Below are positions 34,483 to 46,311 of a DNA stretch of 64,000 bases, one piece after another. The stretch covers positions 124,001 to 188,000 of the forward strand of contig JAVSML010020392.1 in the NCBI GenBank assembly GCA_038503035.1, in the 5' to 3' direction. Numbering within the stretch: the first letter of the stretch is position 1; each line of letters opens with the position of its first letter. Both the position numbers and the translations under genes were made by a program. The notes under the pieces were generated by a model, which was given only the letters and a program-made list of their open reading frames with translations, was not told where the DNA came from and searched no databases. This DNA comes from Crocodylus rhombifer. Its lineage: Eukaryota > Chordata > Crocodylia > Crocodylidae.

Positions 34483-34800
34483 TAGTGGTTCTCAACCTTT
34501 TTTATACCAGGACCCATTTGTAAATATCAATGGCCAGTCCCAACCCAGTGCCCCTCACTCCCAACCCGCTGCCCCCCACCTGCAGGCCTCAGCCCCACAA
34601 TGTGTGGGATGGGGGGGAGGCATGGGGGGCCCCAAGCAGCTGTTTGCCAGTTGGAACTCTGCCATCCTGCAGGGGAAAAGCTACCATTTCCCACATTTTT
34701 CTCCTTTAAAGGATAATCCGTTTTTAAAGTTTGTTCACAACCCTTTCATACATTCTTGCGATCCACTTTTGGGTTATGACCCATGGGTTGAGAAACACTT
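34483..34800. mobile_element. Non-autonomous hAT (cagtggttctcaacc family)
   Basis: The left end tagtggttctcaacctttt pairs with the right end gggttgagaaacact. The interior has the family-type phrases ccaggaccca and ttgggttatgaccca in inverted relation and a C-rich middle. It lies only about a dozen bases beyond the 5' end of the CR1 at 30219-34470. It is related by its ends to the element at 55170. Confidence 0.8.
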
Positions 34801-34984
34801 TTTAAATTATCTAATCTAGATAAGGATATGGATCATGTTATTCATATAGGATTACCTTTTTGACACTGTTTCCTACAAATTTTTTATGCAAACTAAAGAA
34901 GTTCAGTCTAGATCAAACTAATAAATCATATGTCATCAAAGAGTAGTCATCAATAGCTCAAATGTCTAACTGGGAGCAACAGAA

Positions 34985-35375
34985 CAAATCAAGTGGGGTT
35001 CCCCCAGGGTCTGTCCTGTCTACTACTAATCAATATTTGCATTTACAACTTGGAGGATAGAGCTGAGTGTCCATTTAGTGAATTTGCAGATGACACCAAC
35101 CTGGGTGAGAGAGCAGGCATATCAGGATTAAGATCTAGAATTACCTTGATATATTGGAGAAATGGTCTGAAATAAAGCAGATTAAATTGATTAAGGGCCA
35201 GGGCAAAGTACTATATTTTGGATTTAGCAATCAAGTGCTAAATACAAAAATGCAGAATGACTGGCTTCAGTACTACAGAAAAGGATCTGCAAATTATAGT
35301 ATCTGAGTCAACAGCATAAACATTGCAAAAAACAGCATAACGGCATGTATTAACAAGAATGCTGTATGCAAGTGA
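34985..35375 (+). mobile_element. CR1 reverse-transcriptase segment
   Basis: The segment starts with the RT motif B region (plus strand gtggggttcccccagggtct) and passes motif C, where the frame reads SEFADDTNLGERAG, so the catalytic FADD is intact. It continues to a CR1 block near 35340-35372 (tattaacaagaatgctgtatgc). There a foldback element interrupts it. The frame ends at stops soon after motif C. Confidence 0.8.
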
Positions 35376-36267
35376 CAGTGGGTGTGTCTACATGAGACGC
35401 TTTACTGTGAAGTAGTGCAGTGTACTGCACAATAAGCATGCACATATACATGTGTACATGCTTACTGCACAGTAAGCCTCACTACTTGTGAGTAAATTTG
35501 CTACCTGCAAATACAAGTAGCAAATTTATTCTTGATTAGTAACGGCACAGTATCACTCATGTAGACACCTGACTGGGAGCAAATCTGCTCCCAATCAACT
35601 GGCCACCAGGGGACAGGAGATTGCTCCCTGTCCCTGAGAGCTGCCTGCTGCCAGGGTAGGCTTCACCACCAAAGCCTGGGTGGGGAATATGTTCCCTTGC
35701 CCCAGAAGCAGGGAGCTCCAAGCTCCCCCATTCTAAGATTGCAAATTGGGAGTAGGGGGCTGGGAGATTCTTATCTCCCATCCAGAGCTCCGTAGTCATG
35801 GGGCCCAGGCTGGTAGACCTTTATCTCCCAGCACCAGCTCTGCAGTCACGGAAATCTCCTAGGATAAGGATTATAAGGATAAGGATCTCCCAGAGATAAA
35901 GATCTCCCAGCCCCCACTCCCCCATTACAATCTTGGAGTGAGAGGCTTGGAGCTCCCTCCTGCAGGGCCAGATGTACATAGTCTCCACCCAGGCTGTAGT
36001 GGCACCCTGGCAGCAGGCAGCTCCTGGAAGCAGAGAACAATCTCCCATCCCATGATGGCTGGCTGACCATGAGCACATTTGCTTCTGGTCAGACATCTAC
36101 ACAAGCGCTACTGTGCAGTTAGTAATTGAAAGTAAATTTGCTACTTGCATTTGCAGCTAGCAGATTTACTCACGATTAGTGAGGTTTACTGCACAGTAAA
36201 CTTGTGCACATACTTACTGCATAGTAAACTATGCTACTGCTCTGTGAAACATCTTGTGTAGCCAGTG
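35376..36267. mobile_element. 880-base foldback DNA transposon
   Basis: The element at about 35381-36262 is almost entirely an inverted repeat: the left arm (to about 35830) pairs with the right arm along its length, with mismatches and small gaps. Landmarks are ggtgtgtctacatgaga with its partner tcttgtgtagcc, gcctgggtgg with ccacccaggc, and ggagctccaagc with gcttggagctcc. Possible target duplications are cagtg at 35376-35380 and 36263-36267. No coding sequence was found. The ends resemble those of the MITEs at 9592 and 36361. Confidence 0.8.
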
Positions 36268-37155
36268 AAACAGTGTTCCTTTTTCAGTCAGTAAGCAATG
36301 GGATGCAGTTGCAAAACACAGCAATTTGGGCAGAATCAACAGGAGTATTAGGTGTAAGACGGGGCACATCTACACATGTACTTTAATGTGAAGTAGTCTA
36401 TTATAATGCACATGAAAGCATCACATAAAAGACCGTGCAATTATGCTAATGCTCAGTAAAATAGGCTACTGAGCATTAAGAATTACTTAAAAATGTGTGC
36501 TTCCAGTACTGCACATTAGGGCAGCTTAATGTGCATTTATTTAGCACCTCACATTGGAGGCACTAAATTTAATGCGCATTAAGAAAAGTGCATTAATGTA
36601 CATGTAGATGCACCCAGGAGGTGATAGTGCCACTCTACCTGGTGAGGGTTGCTCATCTAGAGCATTGTGTGTAGTTTGGGGCTTCACATTTTAAGGATAT
36701 AAACAGGCTGGAGAGGGTCCAGAGTTAAGTGACGAAAATGAAAAAGGAGCTAGAAGGCAAGCTCTCAGAGGAAAGGTTGAGAGAGGTATGTTTACCTTGG
36801 AAGAGAGGAAATTAAAGAGGGACATGATAGTAGCTTTCAGATATCTGAAGGGCTGCCATAAACCATTCTCCTTTACCACATAGGGCAGGACATGAAACAA
36901 TTATTTTAAATTGCAGCAAAGCAGATGTAGATTAGCTCTCAGGAAAAAACAAGCAAACAAACTTCTTCATTGTTAGAACAGTGAGGCAATGGGATCAACC
37001 GTCCAGGGAAGGGATGGATTCTCCTGCAGCGGAGGTTTTCAAGAGGAGATTGGATAAGTCTTTGATGAGGATAGTTTAGGAATAACATATCTGCATTCAC
37101 GCAGGGGGTTAGACCAGATCATCCTTGAAGTCCTTTCCAACCCTATGATTCTTAA
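36268..37155 (+). mobile_element. CR1 3' segment, interrupted by a MITE
   Basis: The CR1 text at 36290-36360 (gcagttgcaaaacacagcaa, aatcaacaggagtattagg) continues after the MITE at 36616 (aggaggtgatagtgccactc) and runs through C-terminal ORF2 (gctggagagggtccagag) to the tail at 37155 (tcctttccaaccctatgatt). Its beginning overlaps the same CR1 position that ends the 34985-35375 piece. It is therefore either a second copy or a duplicated segment. Confidence 0.75.
36361..36615. mobile_element. MITE inserted in CR1
   Basis: The left end ggggcacatctacacatgta pairs with the right end tacatgtagatgcaccc; internal words around ttaatg also mirror each other. It splits the CR1 between tgtaagac and aggaggtgatag, which are adjacent in CR1. 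Same general family as 9592-9820. Confidence 0.8.
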
Positions 37156-37159
37156 TCTG

Positions 37160-37370
37160 TGGGCTATTTTACAGTATCTGTTTATGTGACCCTGTCATTG
37201 TAGCATCTGAATGTTTCTCTGACACTCTTGGTACTACTGCTAAACCAATATTGATTGAGAGACTATGTGAGTTGCCCACAGTCACAGGAACCTGTGGTAG
37301 AACTAAGAAAAGGTCTTTCAAGTCCCCATCCAGTGTGTTTACCACCCAACAACCTTTCCTTACCACCATT
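37160..37370 (-). repeat. MIR-like SINE relic
   Basis: The plus strand at 37265-37310, tgtgagttgcccacagtcac then aggaacctgtggtagaacta, is the reverse complement of a MIR core (tgccac... tgtgaccttgggcaa). The far end near 37335-37345 retains a weak A-box-like word. Heavily decayed. Confidence 0.45.
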
Positions 37371-38123
37371 TTCTAACAGCCTGACTTCTATCTCCTAGTT
37401 CCTCAACTCCTCACAAGTCCCCTTGGTAGTGATCATTATAATTTAGAGACACCTAATTTAGAAGAACTGATAACTGGGAGATGGTCCCTCAGGTAAGCTA
37501 GTCAGTCAGAAACAGACATAGGGTCTGTGGGGTTTCTTACTGCTCCAGAATAAAACTTGTTGTGTAGTTCTTCTCATTCACATATACCTATGTTTATGGA
37601 AGTGATCACTGCTCCCCTACTCTTCAATTCATGTTGTCGAATACTCAACAATGGGGGACATCACACGAGATGAACATTTTCATTATGCAGGCTAAGGCAT
37701 ATGGTCTCCCTGCTTTTCTTATTTCTTACTTGGTCAGAGAATCATGTGGTGTGACACAGCAGAGTATCTTAGCATAGCTGTTCTTGAATAGACTTGTTGT
37801 TATAGAGAAAATTGGCTCATCCATACAAGTAGGTTATGCATGTCTTTCATAACTGTCAATTTAACATTCCCTCTTTCATAAAAGTATTCATGAGAAGCTC
37901 TTGCTCTTTGGACATGTCCCTGCTCCTAAATGTCCCGTCCACTCTACAGGAAGGCACTTAATTGAAACAAATGCTGGAAGAGCACCTGCAGTTTTTGCAA
38001 ATGGTCTTGAAATCAAAGAATATGATTCAGGGGTACCTTCAGAATTGTCTTTAAATAGCAAGATAACTAGGCAGGAGTTGATCATACTCCAACTCAAGGT
38101 CAGGATGCAAGGTATGGCGGTAG
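37371..38123. other. No recognised feature
   Basis: Unique-looking sequence. A pair of 70-residue frames on opposite strands at 37888-38128 is not supported by any family. Confidence 0.4.
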
Positions 38124-38440
38124 GCTAGAGGTCAGCAACCTATGGCCTGTGCCTCAGATGTGGCTTACGAAGCCATTTTATCTGGTCCTTGGACCCAGGG
38201 GGTTTCAGAGGCATTTCAACATGGGGACAGGGGGGCTTTCCGAAGTGTTTGAGGGGCAGGAGGCTTATGAGGAGGACTCCTCCTGTGTGGTGGCCAAGCA
38301 GCAGAAAGAAATAGTGGTGGCAGAACTGTGGGGGGATGTTGACTGCAAAAGTGGAAACATGGATTGGGTTCAAATCAGTTCACACTCACAGCTGTTCTCT
38401 GTTAGCATCCATCAGCTCCAGAACATTGTCGATCCCTGAC
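38124..38440. mobile_element. Non-autonomous hAT (aggtcagcaacc type)
   Basis: The left end ctagaggtcagcaacctatg and the right end cattgtcgatccctgac are inverted matches after a few changes. The text after the left end (tgtgcctcagatgtggct) follows the pattern of vertebrate hAT MITEs that begin caggggtcggcaacc. The internal frames are chance. Confidence 0.6.
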
Positions 38441-39290
38441 ACAGACCATCCACAGCCATTATTTCAGCTTCCAAGTTGGAAGACTGGCCTCAAAGATAGA
38501 AAATGCTGTGTTTTGGGGCACAGGATGGAGGGATGGATGGATAGATAGGAACAGAGTAAACTTCCATTATTGAAGAGATTTGAATATCCAGTGCTGAACT
38601 AGGTATCCTAAATGGTCATCCACATGGCATGACTGGAGCTACATATTGTTCAACCTGCCAAAGAACTCAAAGCCTGACATACATTTTATTGAGGCCAACA
38701 TTGTTGTTTCATTTCATATTTGTTGGAGGAGAGTCAGAGCCAAATTCACCTTTGGTGTATTGCAGCAAGACAGGGTCCAAGTGGACAAAAATATTTGGAA
38801 CCATCTCTAAATCATACTTTGATTTTCCCAATCTGTGAACTACCCATGTTCAAGAAGGGTGAGGACTGGAAAAAAAAACCAAGCAGTTTTGGCATCTCTA
38901 CTTTTGTCTTTCACAAAGTTAACCACAATAGAATTTATATAATACTTTGGGTTGGTCCATGAAAAAAAAAATCAGTCACACAGCTGTTTTTGGTTGTTTG
39001 TCTCTCTCTCCGATGAACAAATTAAGTTACTGATTAATCAAACAATTCATCGACAGGAATCTTGATTTATGTCAAGTTGAATTATAACATGCAAATATTT
39101 GCATAGTACTGTATGAAGATTCAGACACAGATCTCATGAGTGGCTTTCTTTGAACATGAACATTTTTTAAGGATAATTCAAGTGCAAAATTCAAGCTATT
39201 CCTCATTTGCTGTGATGGAAATGGACAGAATGTGACAGGGAATCAAATGAGGTTATTGAGACATCATAATATGACAAATTACTTTTAGAG
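38441..39290. other. No recognised gene; short GATG repeat
   Basis: A small ggatggatggatag run is at about 38527-38548. Otherwise nothing supported. Confidence 0.4.
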
Positions 39291-39389
39291 AAGATTTATC
39301 AAAGGCACAAAGGCAGTCACATGCCTAACTCCCATTGACAGCCAGTGGGAGTAGGGCATGCAACTTCTATTGGTGCCTTTGGAAATACT
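39291..39389. mobile_element. Palindromic MITE
   Basis: The left half (tatcaaaggcacaaaggcag, then cctaactcccattg) and the right half (agtgggagtagggcatgc, then ggtgcctttggaaat) are inverted copies. This is a compact palindrome of about 99 bases. Similar words (ctgagtcccattgtgaaaa, aggcacctaatcacttag) are scattered to about 40090, suggesting more decayed copies of the same reptile repeat. Confidence 0.6.
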
Positions 39390-40334
39390 CCCCTAAGGTA
39401 ATATTTGCTCTGGAGCTGTGTTAAGGGCAAGGATGCAAACTGAATGCAGGGCATTCTCAACTCAGTCTAAAAACAAACTGGAGGAGCCAATATCACACAC
39501 GAGCTGGCAAAGACCAACAGAGCAGCCAAACAGCAAAGGAAATGCTTTGTAAGCAAGCATGTGTTAAACTTGTTGAGAGACTAGTTGAATGGTAATCATT
39601 TTCAAAAGACTCTAAGTGATTTAGGAATCTGAGTCCCATTGTGAAAAACAACTTAAGTGGATAGGGCCAGAATAGCAGAGATATTTAGACACTTAATGAT
39701 GCACCTAGGCCACAGGCGTGATTCATGGAAACCCTTCTCTGAGACTCAGTGGGTTAGGCATTTAAGAGCTTTTGGAAACAGGAAAGTTATGCTGAATCAA
39801 AGTATTAAGGATTTAAGGCAAAAGGTGCATTTAAAGCAGAATTGTTCCCCCAAAATTGCTTCACGCTCAGAGTTATGCTGAAAGAAGTGTCCACACGTGG
39901 TCACCTAGGTAACAGTTAGTCCTGGGTAGTTACCTCTATGGCTAGGAAACCCCATTGGTCTTAATAGGAATGAGGCACCTAATCACTTAGACAATTTGGA
40001 AGCCTGCTGGAATATGAAAAAAAATGAACCTGACCTCCTAAATACACTTAAAGACCTGGCCCTAAGTCACTTTTTAAAATAAAGTTTAGACTGCTATATT
40101 GACAAGGGACTTCTGAAAATGCTCTCCCAAACCATTTATGCACATAAGCACTTAGCAGTGGTTCAGTGCGTTATTTATTAACAAGGGTTAGGCTAAACCA
40201 TCTTATGCAAAAGTTATATGGTTGCAATGTACATCTACTTTAGGAGTTTCCTAAAAGTTTTAGAAGGTCAGTTTACAATCTATTTTGTTCAATCAGTGCA
40301 ACGTCCTCCATCTAGGCAAAACCAAACTCATTTA
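39390..40334. other. Decayed repeat words, no gene
   Basis: Scattered matches to the palindromic family described at 39291 occur at 39600-39650 and 39960-40000. No coding sequence. Confidence 0.35.
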
Positions 40335-40480
40335 TCCTCTCAAAGTTATTTTATGGCTTCCCTAGCCCTAAAATGGGCAGAGTAACACTTCATGCCTTAC
40401 AAGGTGCTGTAAGGCTTTATGGTTGTAGAATGCTTTAAAACTATACAGTACTATAATAACGGCTAGGTGTTATTAGGACA
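40335..40480 (+). repeat. MIR-like SINE relic
   Basis: The phrase gccctaaaatgggcagagta followed by acttcatgccttacaagg, tgctgtaaggctt and gtagaatgctttaaaac is the 3' half of a MIR-type SINE. The 5' tRNA-like head is missing. Confidence 0.55.
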
Positions 40481-42085
40481 TGAGAACCACATACATCCCT
40501 TGGCATTTATTCTCTTCAGTTATGCATCCTGATACCCACAAGTCAATAATACTTGAACACCAGATCTCCTAGGTCCTGCATTAGAGAATCCTGAACCCGT
40601 TGGGTATTTGGGGGCCCATTCTGGTAGGTCATGTGACAACAATGATATCAGTAAATTGGAAAATTCGTGCAAGGGGGCTGCAAAATAAGGCCCTTCTTTG
40701 GGATTTTTCCCTCCATGAGCTAGTAGAGCTTGCCCGCTCCTGCTCGTTTCTTTTGGCTCACACACCGAATGCTGACTATATCCCTTGTTATGTGCTGAGT
40801 AATCCTTTGTAAAAAATGCTGCCGTCAGGTAACTGACTCAGAAGAGGCCCCGTTACGAGCCCTTTCCTCTCAAGTGACAGAAAAATCCTACATAAATGGC
40901 ATTCAAGGCAGCGAGAATTAAAGTCCTTTAAGTTTTTTAATAATTACTTATGTTTTCCAACCATTATCTAATTATTGTGGAAATACCTTGCCAAAAGCAT
41001 TCTTTGTGGTGAGTAATAAAATAATTCAAATTGATGGCACCTGATATTAATTTATGAGGAAACCCCTTTACTGTACAAAATCTCCCAAAGGTTACATGTG
41101 CATTGTTCAATTAGGGGGTTGTCTCACTGATGCCTCTAAGCACCTTCTGGTCTAGAAGGTGACTTTTGGTCTCTGTCCCTGCAAGGCTGCATCAGGGATG
41201 AAAGCACCTTCTTGGCCTCCCTAACTAGGTTGCCCAGACCTTGGTGTCTGTGCTCAGAAAAGTAAGCAGGGTGACATGCTCAACTATTTTCTCTTCAAAT
41301 CAGTGAGGAAAGGAAGACAGTCAAGGAAGAGGAATAACCATGCTGCACCTTCCCCTTGACTTTCTAGCACACTTTAGCCTGTGCAGGACATTGGAAGGGG
41401 AGAGAGGCATTTACTGCTGGTTCTGTACTTCGTTATCATATCTACAGCACAGAGGATGCAGGAAAAGAGCTGTGCTTCAGAGATGTCTTGCTCAGAGCTG
41501 GGCCTAAAGTCTGATCTAGCCCTTAATGAAAACTTTTCTTTCCAAAGTCCTTTTTATACTAGTCAGTTGGATCAAATTTCTTGCCCAGTTTCCCACTAAC
41601 TTCAAAAGTTTTTTCCTTTATTAATTTTTTGCATCAACCAAGTGAAAAAAATACAGCAACAAAATAACTAAGCTGAGAACTCCTAGATGTTACAACTGCA
41701 GCCCATATTATAATTACAGAAAATTTGCCTTGATCAAGGCAAGATGTATTTTAACAGGATGCTGCTAAACTGAGAGTTCAAGAGCTCTGACACTAAAATG
41801 TGTCTCTAAGTCACCATTTAAAATGTGGCTCAGGTCAGTTTTGGGTGAAAGCCATTATTTTAAATATAATTTTCTAGTCTTCTCTACTTCAAATGAAAAG
41901 CCTAGCTACATCCAATCCTGAAGCCCAGCCCAGTCACAATCTGGCCACCTAAGAAGTGACAAGGAGAGAATGAGCAGCAAGACAAAGAAGGGACCAAAGA
42001 GATAGTGTCAGGTTTGAATTCAAGTTACTGTGATTAGTTTGTGTTTCATTGGCTCTTAAACAGCATAAGCTGCTCTCCTTGACAT
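40481..42085. other. No recognised feature
   Basis: About 1.6 kb of AT-rich sequence without a supported gene or repeat. Confidence 0.4.
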
Positions 42086-42161
42086 ACCATCTTTTCTCAT
42101 ATACAACATATACCTCTTTCTCTAAAATCAGCTCCCTAAAATTAGGGTGCATGTTTTAAGT
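42086..42161. mobile_element. Short DNA-transposon end with inverted words
   Basis: The left words ctcatatacaacatatacc and the right words attagggtgcatgttttaa are partly inverted, around ctaaaatcagctccctaaaa. This matches the layout of a widespread vertebrate MITE beginning taccgtattttctc. Only one end can be defined. Confidence 0.35.
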
Positions 42162-42869
42162 GGGGAACCTGCTTTTCTACCTGGGATATTAGCACTCTGC
42201 TTTGATTCCTGTTCCACAGTGCAGCAACTATTGCATTACTATTCAGGCTGCTGAGGAGTCGATTAACGCTTCATTGTTCTTCACTCCAGAAGTATCAACA
42301 AGAGTCTCTCCTTTTTAATAATCTCCATGTTCCATTAATCAGGCAATCTCGCTGTCTGCCAGCTGCTCCTGATCTCTCTCATCCTATTTCACAGCCTTGG
42401 AGACTCTTTAGCTCTTTTCAAAATCACAGATCCACACATGGAGACCAGTTCTCAGCAGCAGCTATGATTTGAGCTTCAGTTAAGCAGGAAAGGCAAGGTA
42501 AATCAGATGAAGATTAGGCTCTTTCTCTGATCTATAAAGCCATAACTCTAGAACCATTTTTTCTCTTCTTTCTGCCTTCAAAAACAAGGTATGTATTATG
42601 TTCTGGGGTACACTGTATGCCAGGAAATACGGTGTATAAGCACTACATTAAGTTGTGAAAAACTGCAAGAGGAAAAGGTTCTCCCACATTTCAGAGTGTG
42701 TGCATTCAAGTGCCCCAGTCTTTGTTGTGAGATTCAGGCCCAAATGTCAGAACTTGCTCCTCATTTGAACTACATCTGAAGAACAGGCTGCTGGTTTTGG
42801 GACTGATCTAGAATCAGACCTTAGAAATGGGATTTTATCTAGATATTCAAATCCACTCATTGTCCTAGG
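42162..42869. other. No recognised feature
   Basis: Nothing supported. Confidence 0.35.
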
Positions 42870-43075
42870 ATTCAAGACAACTGGGTTCAGTTCTTAACTC
42901 CTCAGCCGCCTTCCTGTGCAGCTTGGGGAGAAGTTACTTATTCTCTCTGTGCCTCAGCTGTAAAATGGGAATAAAAGCACTTCCTTTCTCTCAGCTTTCA
43001 TTTGCCTTGCCTATTTATACTGTGAGCTCTGGGAATCTTGGACTGTTTCTTATCATATACATGTAATCCAAAGGG
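42870..43075 (+). repeat. MIR-like SINE relic
   Basis: The order gggttcagttcttaactcc, cttggggagaagttactta, tctctctgtgcctcagctgt, aaaatgggaataaaagcact and then tgtgagctctgggaatcttg is that of a MIR or related CORE-SINE with its 3' part. This is the clearest SINE in the window. Confidence 0.65.
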
Positions 43076-44261
43076 TCTCTGATCTCCAATAGGCCTATGT
43101 GCTTCAACAGTACAAATACTGCTTTAATAAGATAATAATGATGCTAAATAGTTCTCATGGATCATGTTGTGTCATTAATATTCTCTGAGCTAAACAATCA
43201 TTTACACAGGCCATAGTTATTAAAATCAATGGCATGACACCAGTTAGCATTTTTGAGTCCTCTTTTGAATGTACAGTAGCACCGAAGCTCTCTTGTTTGT
43301 AAAAACATGACTGTGACTAGCTCTCTGGCCAAACTGATCACGTCTTTCTATCTGTACATATAGTACTTTACTGTGTGAAAAAGTGCTCTGTCTGAACAAT
43401 GTGAATTAAAGGTAAAGCAGGTCTAGAGAATTCTTTCTTTGTAATAAGTTATCCATTAAATACCGCTTAAGCTTTTCTTGTTTTAAAGCATATGTCAACA
43501 TAATCTCAAATACTTTTTATAAAGTACTGGTAGTAAGTCATTAAAAATGACAAAAATGTCTTTAATCTATAATATATATATATATATATATATTTTAATC
43601 AACTGAGATATCATTTTCAACACAGTAAAATAAACACAGCCCAGACTGAGCAATCTAATCTTCAGCTCACAATGGGATGACTTTACAGTAAATTGTCAGT
43701 ATCACCAGCCACACTCAATAAGGTGTTTGCTGCTCTCATGAGTTTTAAGGTATGTTTCACCCTTTCTGTAAAATATCCAAGTTTCACATATATCTTTATC
43801 CATGGTAAATGTTCATATTTCTTTAGGGAACAAATACATATATTTTTAAATATGATGGAACTCAGAAACTCAAAACTTGTTAGCCACTAATTCAAGGTAA
43901 CAGTTTAACCAATCCCCTTCTGTAACAACCATTCATGATTTCTTTTCTCCTCATTTTATCAAGACTACAGACAAGCATGCTGAAGGACACTAGGAGTAGG
44001 GGAGGGAAGGGAAGACCAGGTTGCAGTGAAAGTGTATTGAAAACATTCTGTGTGATGGATAATGTTCATCTCCCGTGATACCATCTGTAAATAGCACACT
44101 AATTTTGGAAATGAAAGGGTTAAATATTTTCATATTTCTACATAGGAAAGTCCATGTAACACAGTTTTGCAATAGACTTGAATTTACACTTCTCTAGAGT
44201 TTGGGAGGAGATAGATTCAGTGTATGCTCTAGATTCACCTCTGTACTCTCATACCGTGCAG
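43076..44261. other. No recognised gene; TA microsatellite
   Basis: A TA run of about 22 bases is at 43572-43593. The rest is AT-rich and unassigned. Confidence 0.4.
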
Positions 44262-44905
44262 TGAATATGGTGAGTTACACCAACTTGAACATAAATTTGA
44301 TACCTGCATCGTGCAGGTATCAAATTTTTGCCCAATTAGTTACTGTACAGTAAAGCCTGTGTAGACACTTTACTGCACAGTAACCCAGGGGCCCCCCTGC
44401 TGAGTCTGCCCAGCCACTAGGGGGCCGGCCTGGCCCCCTCCCCTCCCCCAGGGCTGGGCTTCTCTCTGGCATCCCACAGCTGCAGGGTACAAAAGTCTGC
44501 AGCCATTTTGTGCCCTGGGGCACACTGCACAGGAGCTTGGGGGACTGTGAACCCTGTGTGCCCCCTGGACAGGACCCAGGCTGCTGCTGCTCATCATGTC
44601 CACTAGCCAGACCTGCTCCTTGCCACAGCTAAGTGTTGTAAAGGGCTGCAGCCTGCGGCTCCCCCTACCCAGCCTGCCTGGCTGTGGAAGGAGGGCAGCA
44701 CCAGCTCCCTGTTTCTATGCACCCCCAGCACTGTCTCCTATCTTTCCAGCTATGCGCATATGCTATGACACACTTGCCTCTGCCATGTGGCTTCCAGGCC
44801 CTGGCACTACCCCACTGCTGAGCATTTCTGAGCGCTGTCCAGGGTCGGCCACACAGGGGCAACTGCATCAGGACCCAGAGAGCTGGTGCAGGCAGCACCA
44901 ACATC

Positions 44906-45258
44906 ATGTCCTCCCTGATGAAGCCTTGCCCCACCTGCATGCACACACCCAAGCCAAGCACCCAGGGCCTAAACTGGCCCCAGGAGGAGATGCACAACCT
45001 TGTGGCCCTCTGTGGGGGATGCAGAAGTACATACAGAGGCAGTTTGCACAGGGTGGGCACTCAACCACCCATCTTTATAAGGCCCTGGTGGGTGGGATGC
45101 AGGACAGAGGCCACTCCTAGTTGCTGTGGCAGTGCTGCATAAAGGTCAAGGCCTTGCATGCACAGTGGGTGGCTGTGACCAGCCACAGCCAATGATCCAG
45201 TTATGTCTGCAAGACCATGCCCTTTATGTGGGAACTGACCAACATTTTGGCACCCCCA
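44906..45258 (+). pseudogene. Myb/SANT-like DNA-binding domain remnant
   Basis: Two frames joined in order give a trihelix or Myb/SANT-like domain. Frame one (from about 44969) reads LNWPQEEMHNLVALCG, the first helix with its Trp and acidic pair. The text moves to a second frame at about 45017, reading MQKYIQRQFAQGG, then THLYKALVGGMQDRGHS, the second helix. A stop at 45118-45120 is followed at once by LLWQCCIKVKALHAQWVAVT and then CKTMPFMWELTNILAP, the third helix and the usual closing block. In the family the QCR-K-K-L motif follows the RGH motif just as here. Such proteins bind DNA; this one is broken by one frameshift and two stops. Confidence 0.7.
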
Positions 45259-46014
45259 AGACCCAGGCCACAACCCTGAGGTTTTCACCAGTGAGGGCAG
45301 CCTGGCAGAGCCCTGGCATGGCACGTCCCCAGAGCGGGGGGGGGCCTTGGGTTGTTCAGTGCCCCACCCTCCCCATCTCCCTAGCCACTGCACCCACTAG
45401 CAGCTTGGGGAGCCCTGGCCAGTGGCTGCCTCTCCAGCTCCGCACACCCCCAACCTGCCACAAGGTGTGGCAGGTCACGACATTGCTGGCTGCCAGCCAC
45501 ATCAGCTCCTCCCTGGGGGGTGCCCCTGGCTGGGCACCAGCCCACCAACCACCATGGGCCATAGACACTGGGTGCAGCTGCTTACTCCCACGCCAACAGG
45601 GAGTCCCATACTGAGGCACTAGCTTCACCAGCCCCAGACATGTGGCAAGTCCCATGCTGGGGGGGAAGGTGGTTTCAGACCCCACCCCAGCCACTGCTCC
45701 CACTCCCCTGGCCCTGTGCTATCCCACAGCATGCAGAGAGGTGGGACACAGTTCAGAACTTAATTGGACCGTGCATGTCCACACAGGTAGGTGGACACGG
45801 GCCCCTCATATCCTGAGGAAGGCATCGATGCCAGCAGCGATGCACAGTCCTTGGTGCAGAACATATTATCTCTGAACTGTTGCAAACTCTCTCAAAAGGC
45901 TTCTGTCTCTTACCTCTGTGGGGTCAACATCTAGATGTAGGAGAGAGGCCACCAGCCCCATGAGGATGAGGGGTCCAGGTCACTGCCACCATTGCCAGAG
46001 CCACCCAGAGGTGC

Positions 46015-46311
46015 CGGCACCAACAGCAACACATCTAGGACTGGACCATCCTCCTCCAGCAGCTGGTGGCAATGGCCAAGGAGTAGGAGCCATGAGACCA
46101 GGCATGGGAGAAGTGGGAGTTGGCATGGTGGGTGGGGGATATTGCCCAGGAGGAGGCATTCCAGCGGGTGGTGTGGGACCACTGGGGCCAGATGGAGGCT
46201 CTCAAGGAGCACTGCATCGCACACCTCAAATGACAGTTCAAGAGCCAGGGCTGGGCAGTGGTGGCTGTGGACACTGACTACCAGGCCCTGGACACCCTCC
46301 TGCATCTGGCG
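46015..46311 (+). pseudogene. C-terminal helical part of the same transposon gene
   Basis: In one frame, with four stops, the segment reads DWTILLQQLVAMAKE, WEKWELAWWVGDIAQEEAFQ, RVVWDHWGQMEALKEHCIAH and QGWAVVAVDTDYQALDTLL. This heptad-like, Trp- and Glu-rich helix is common at the C-terminus of SANT-like proteins from transposons and of their domesticated relatives. Between this and the SANT domain is a Pro- and Ser-rich linker region with an acidic patch suggested near 45820. The link between the two parts is inferred from order and spacing. Confidence 0.5.

Noticed and set aside
45126..45703. Long open frames of 162 and 115 residues on opposite strands
   Set aside because: They overlap each other and arise from high GC in the transposon linker region; only the SANT-like blocks and the C-terminal helix show family wording.
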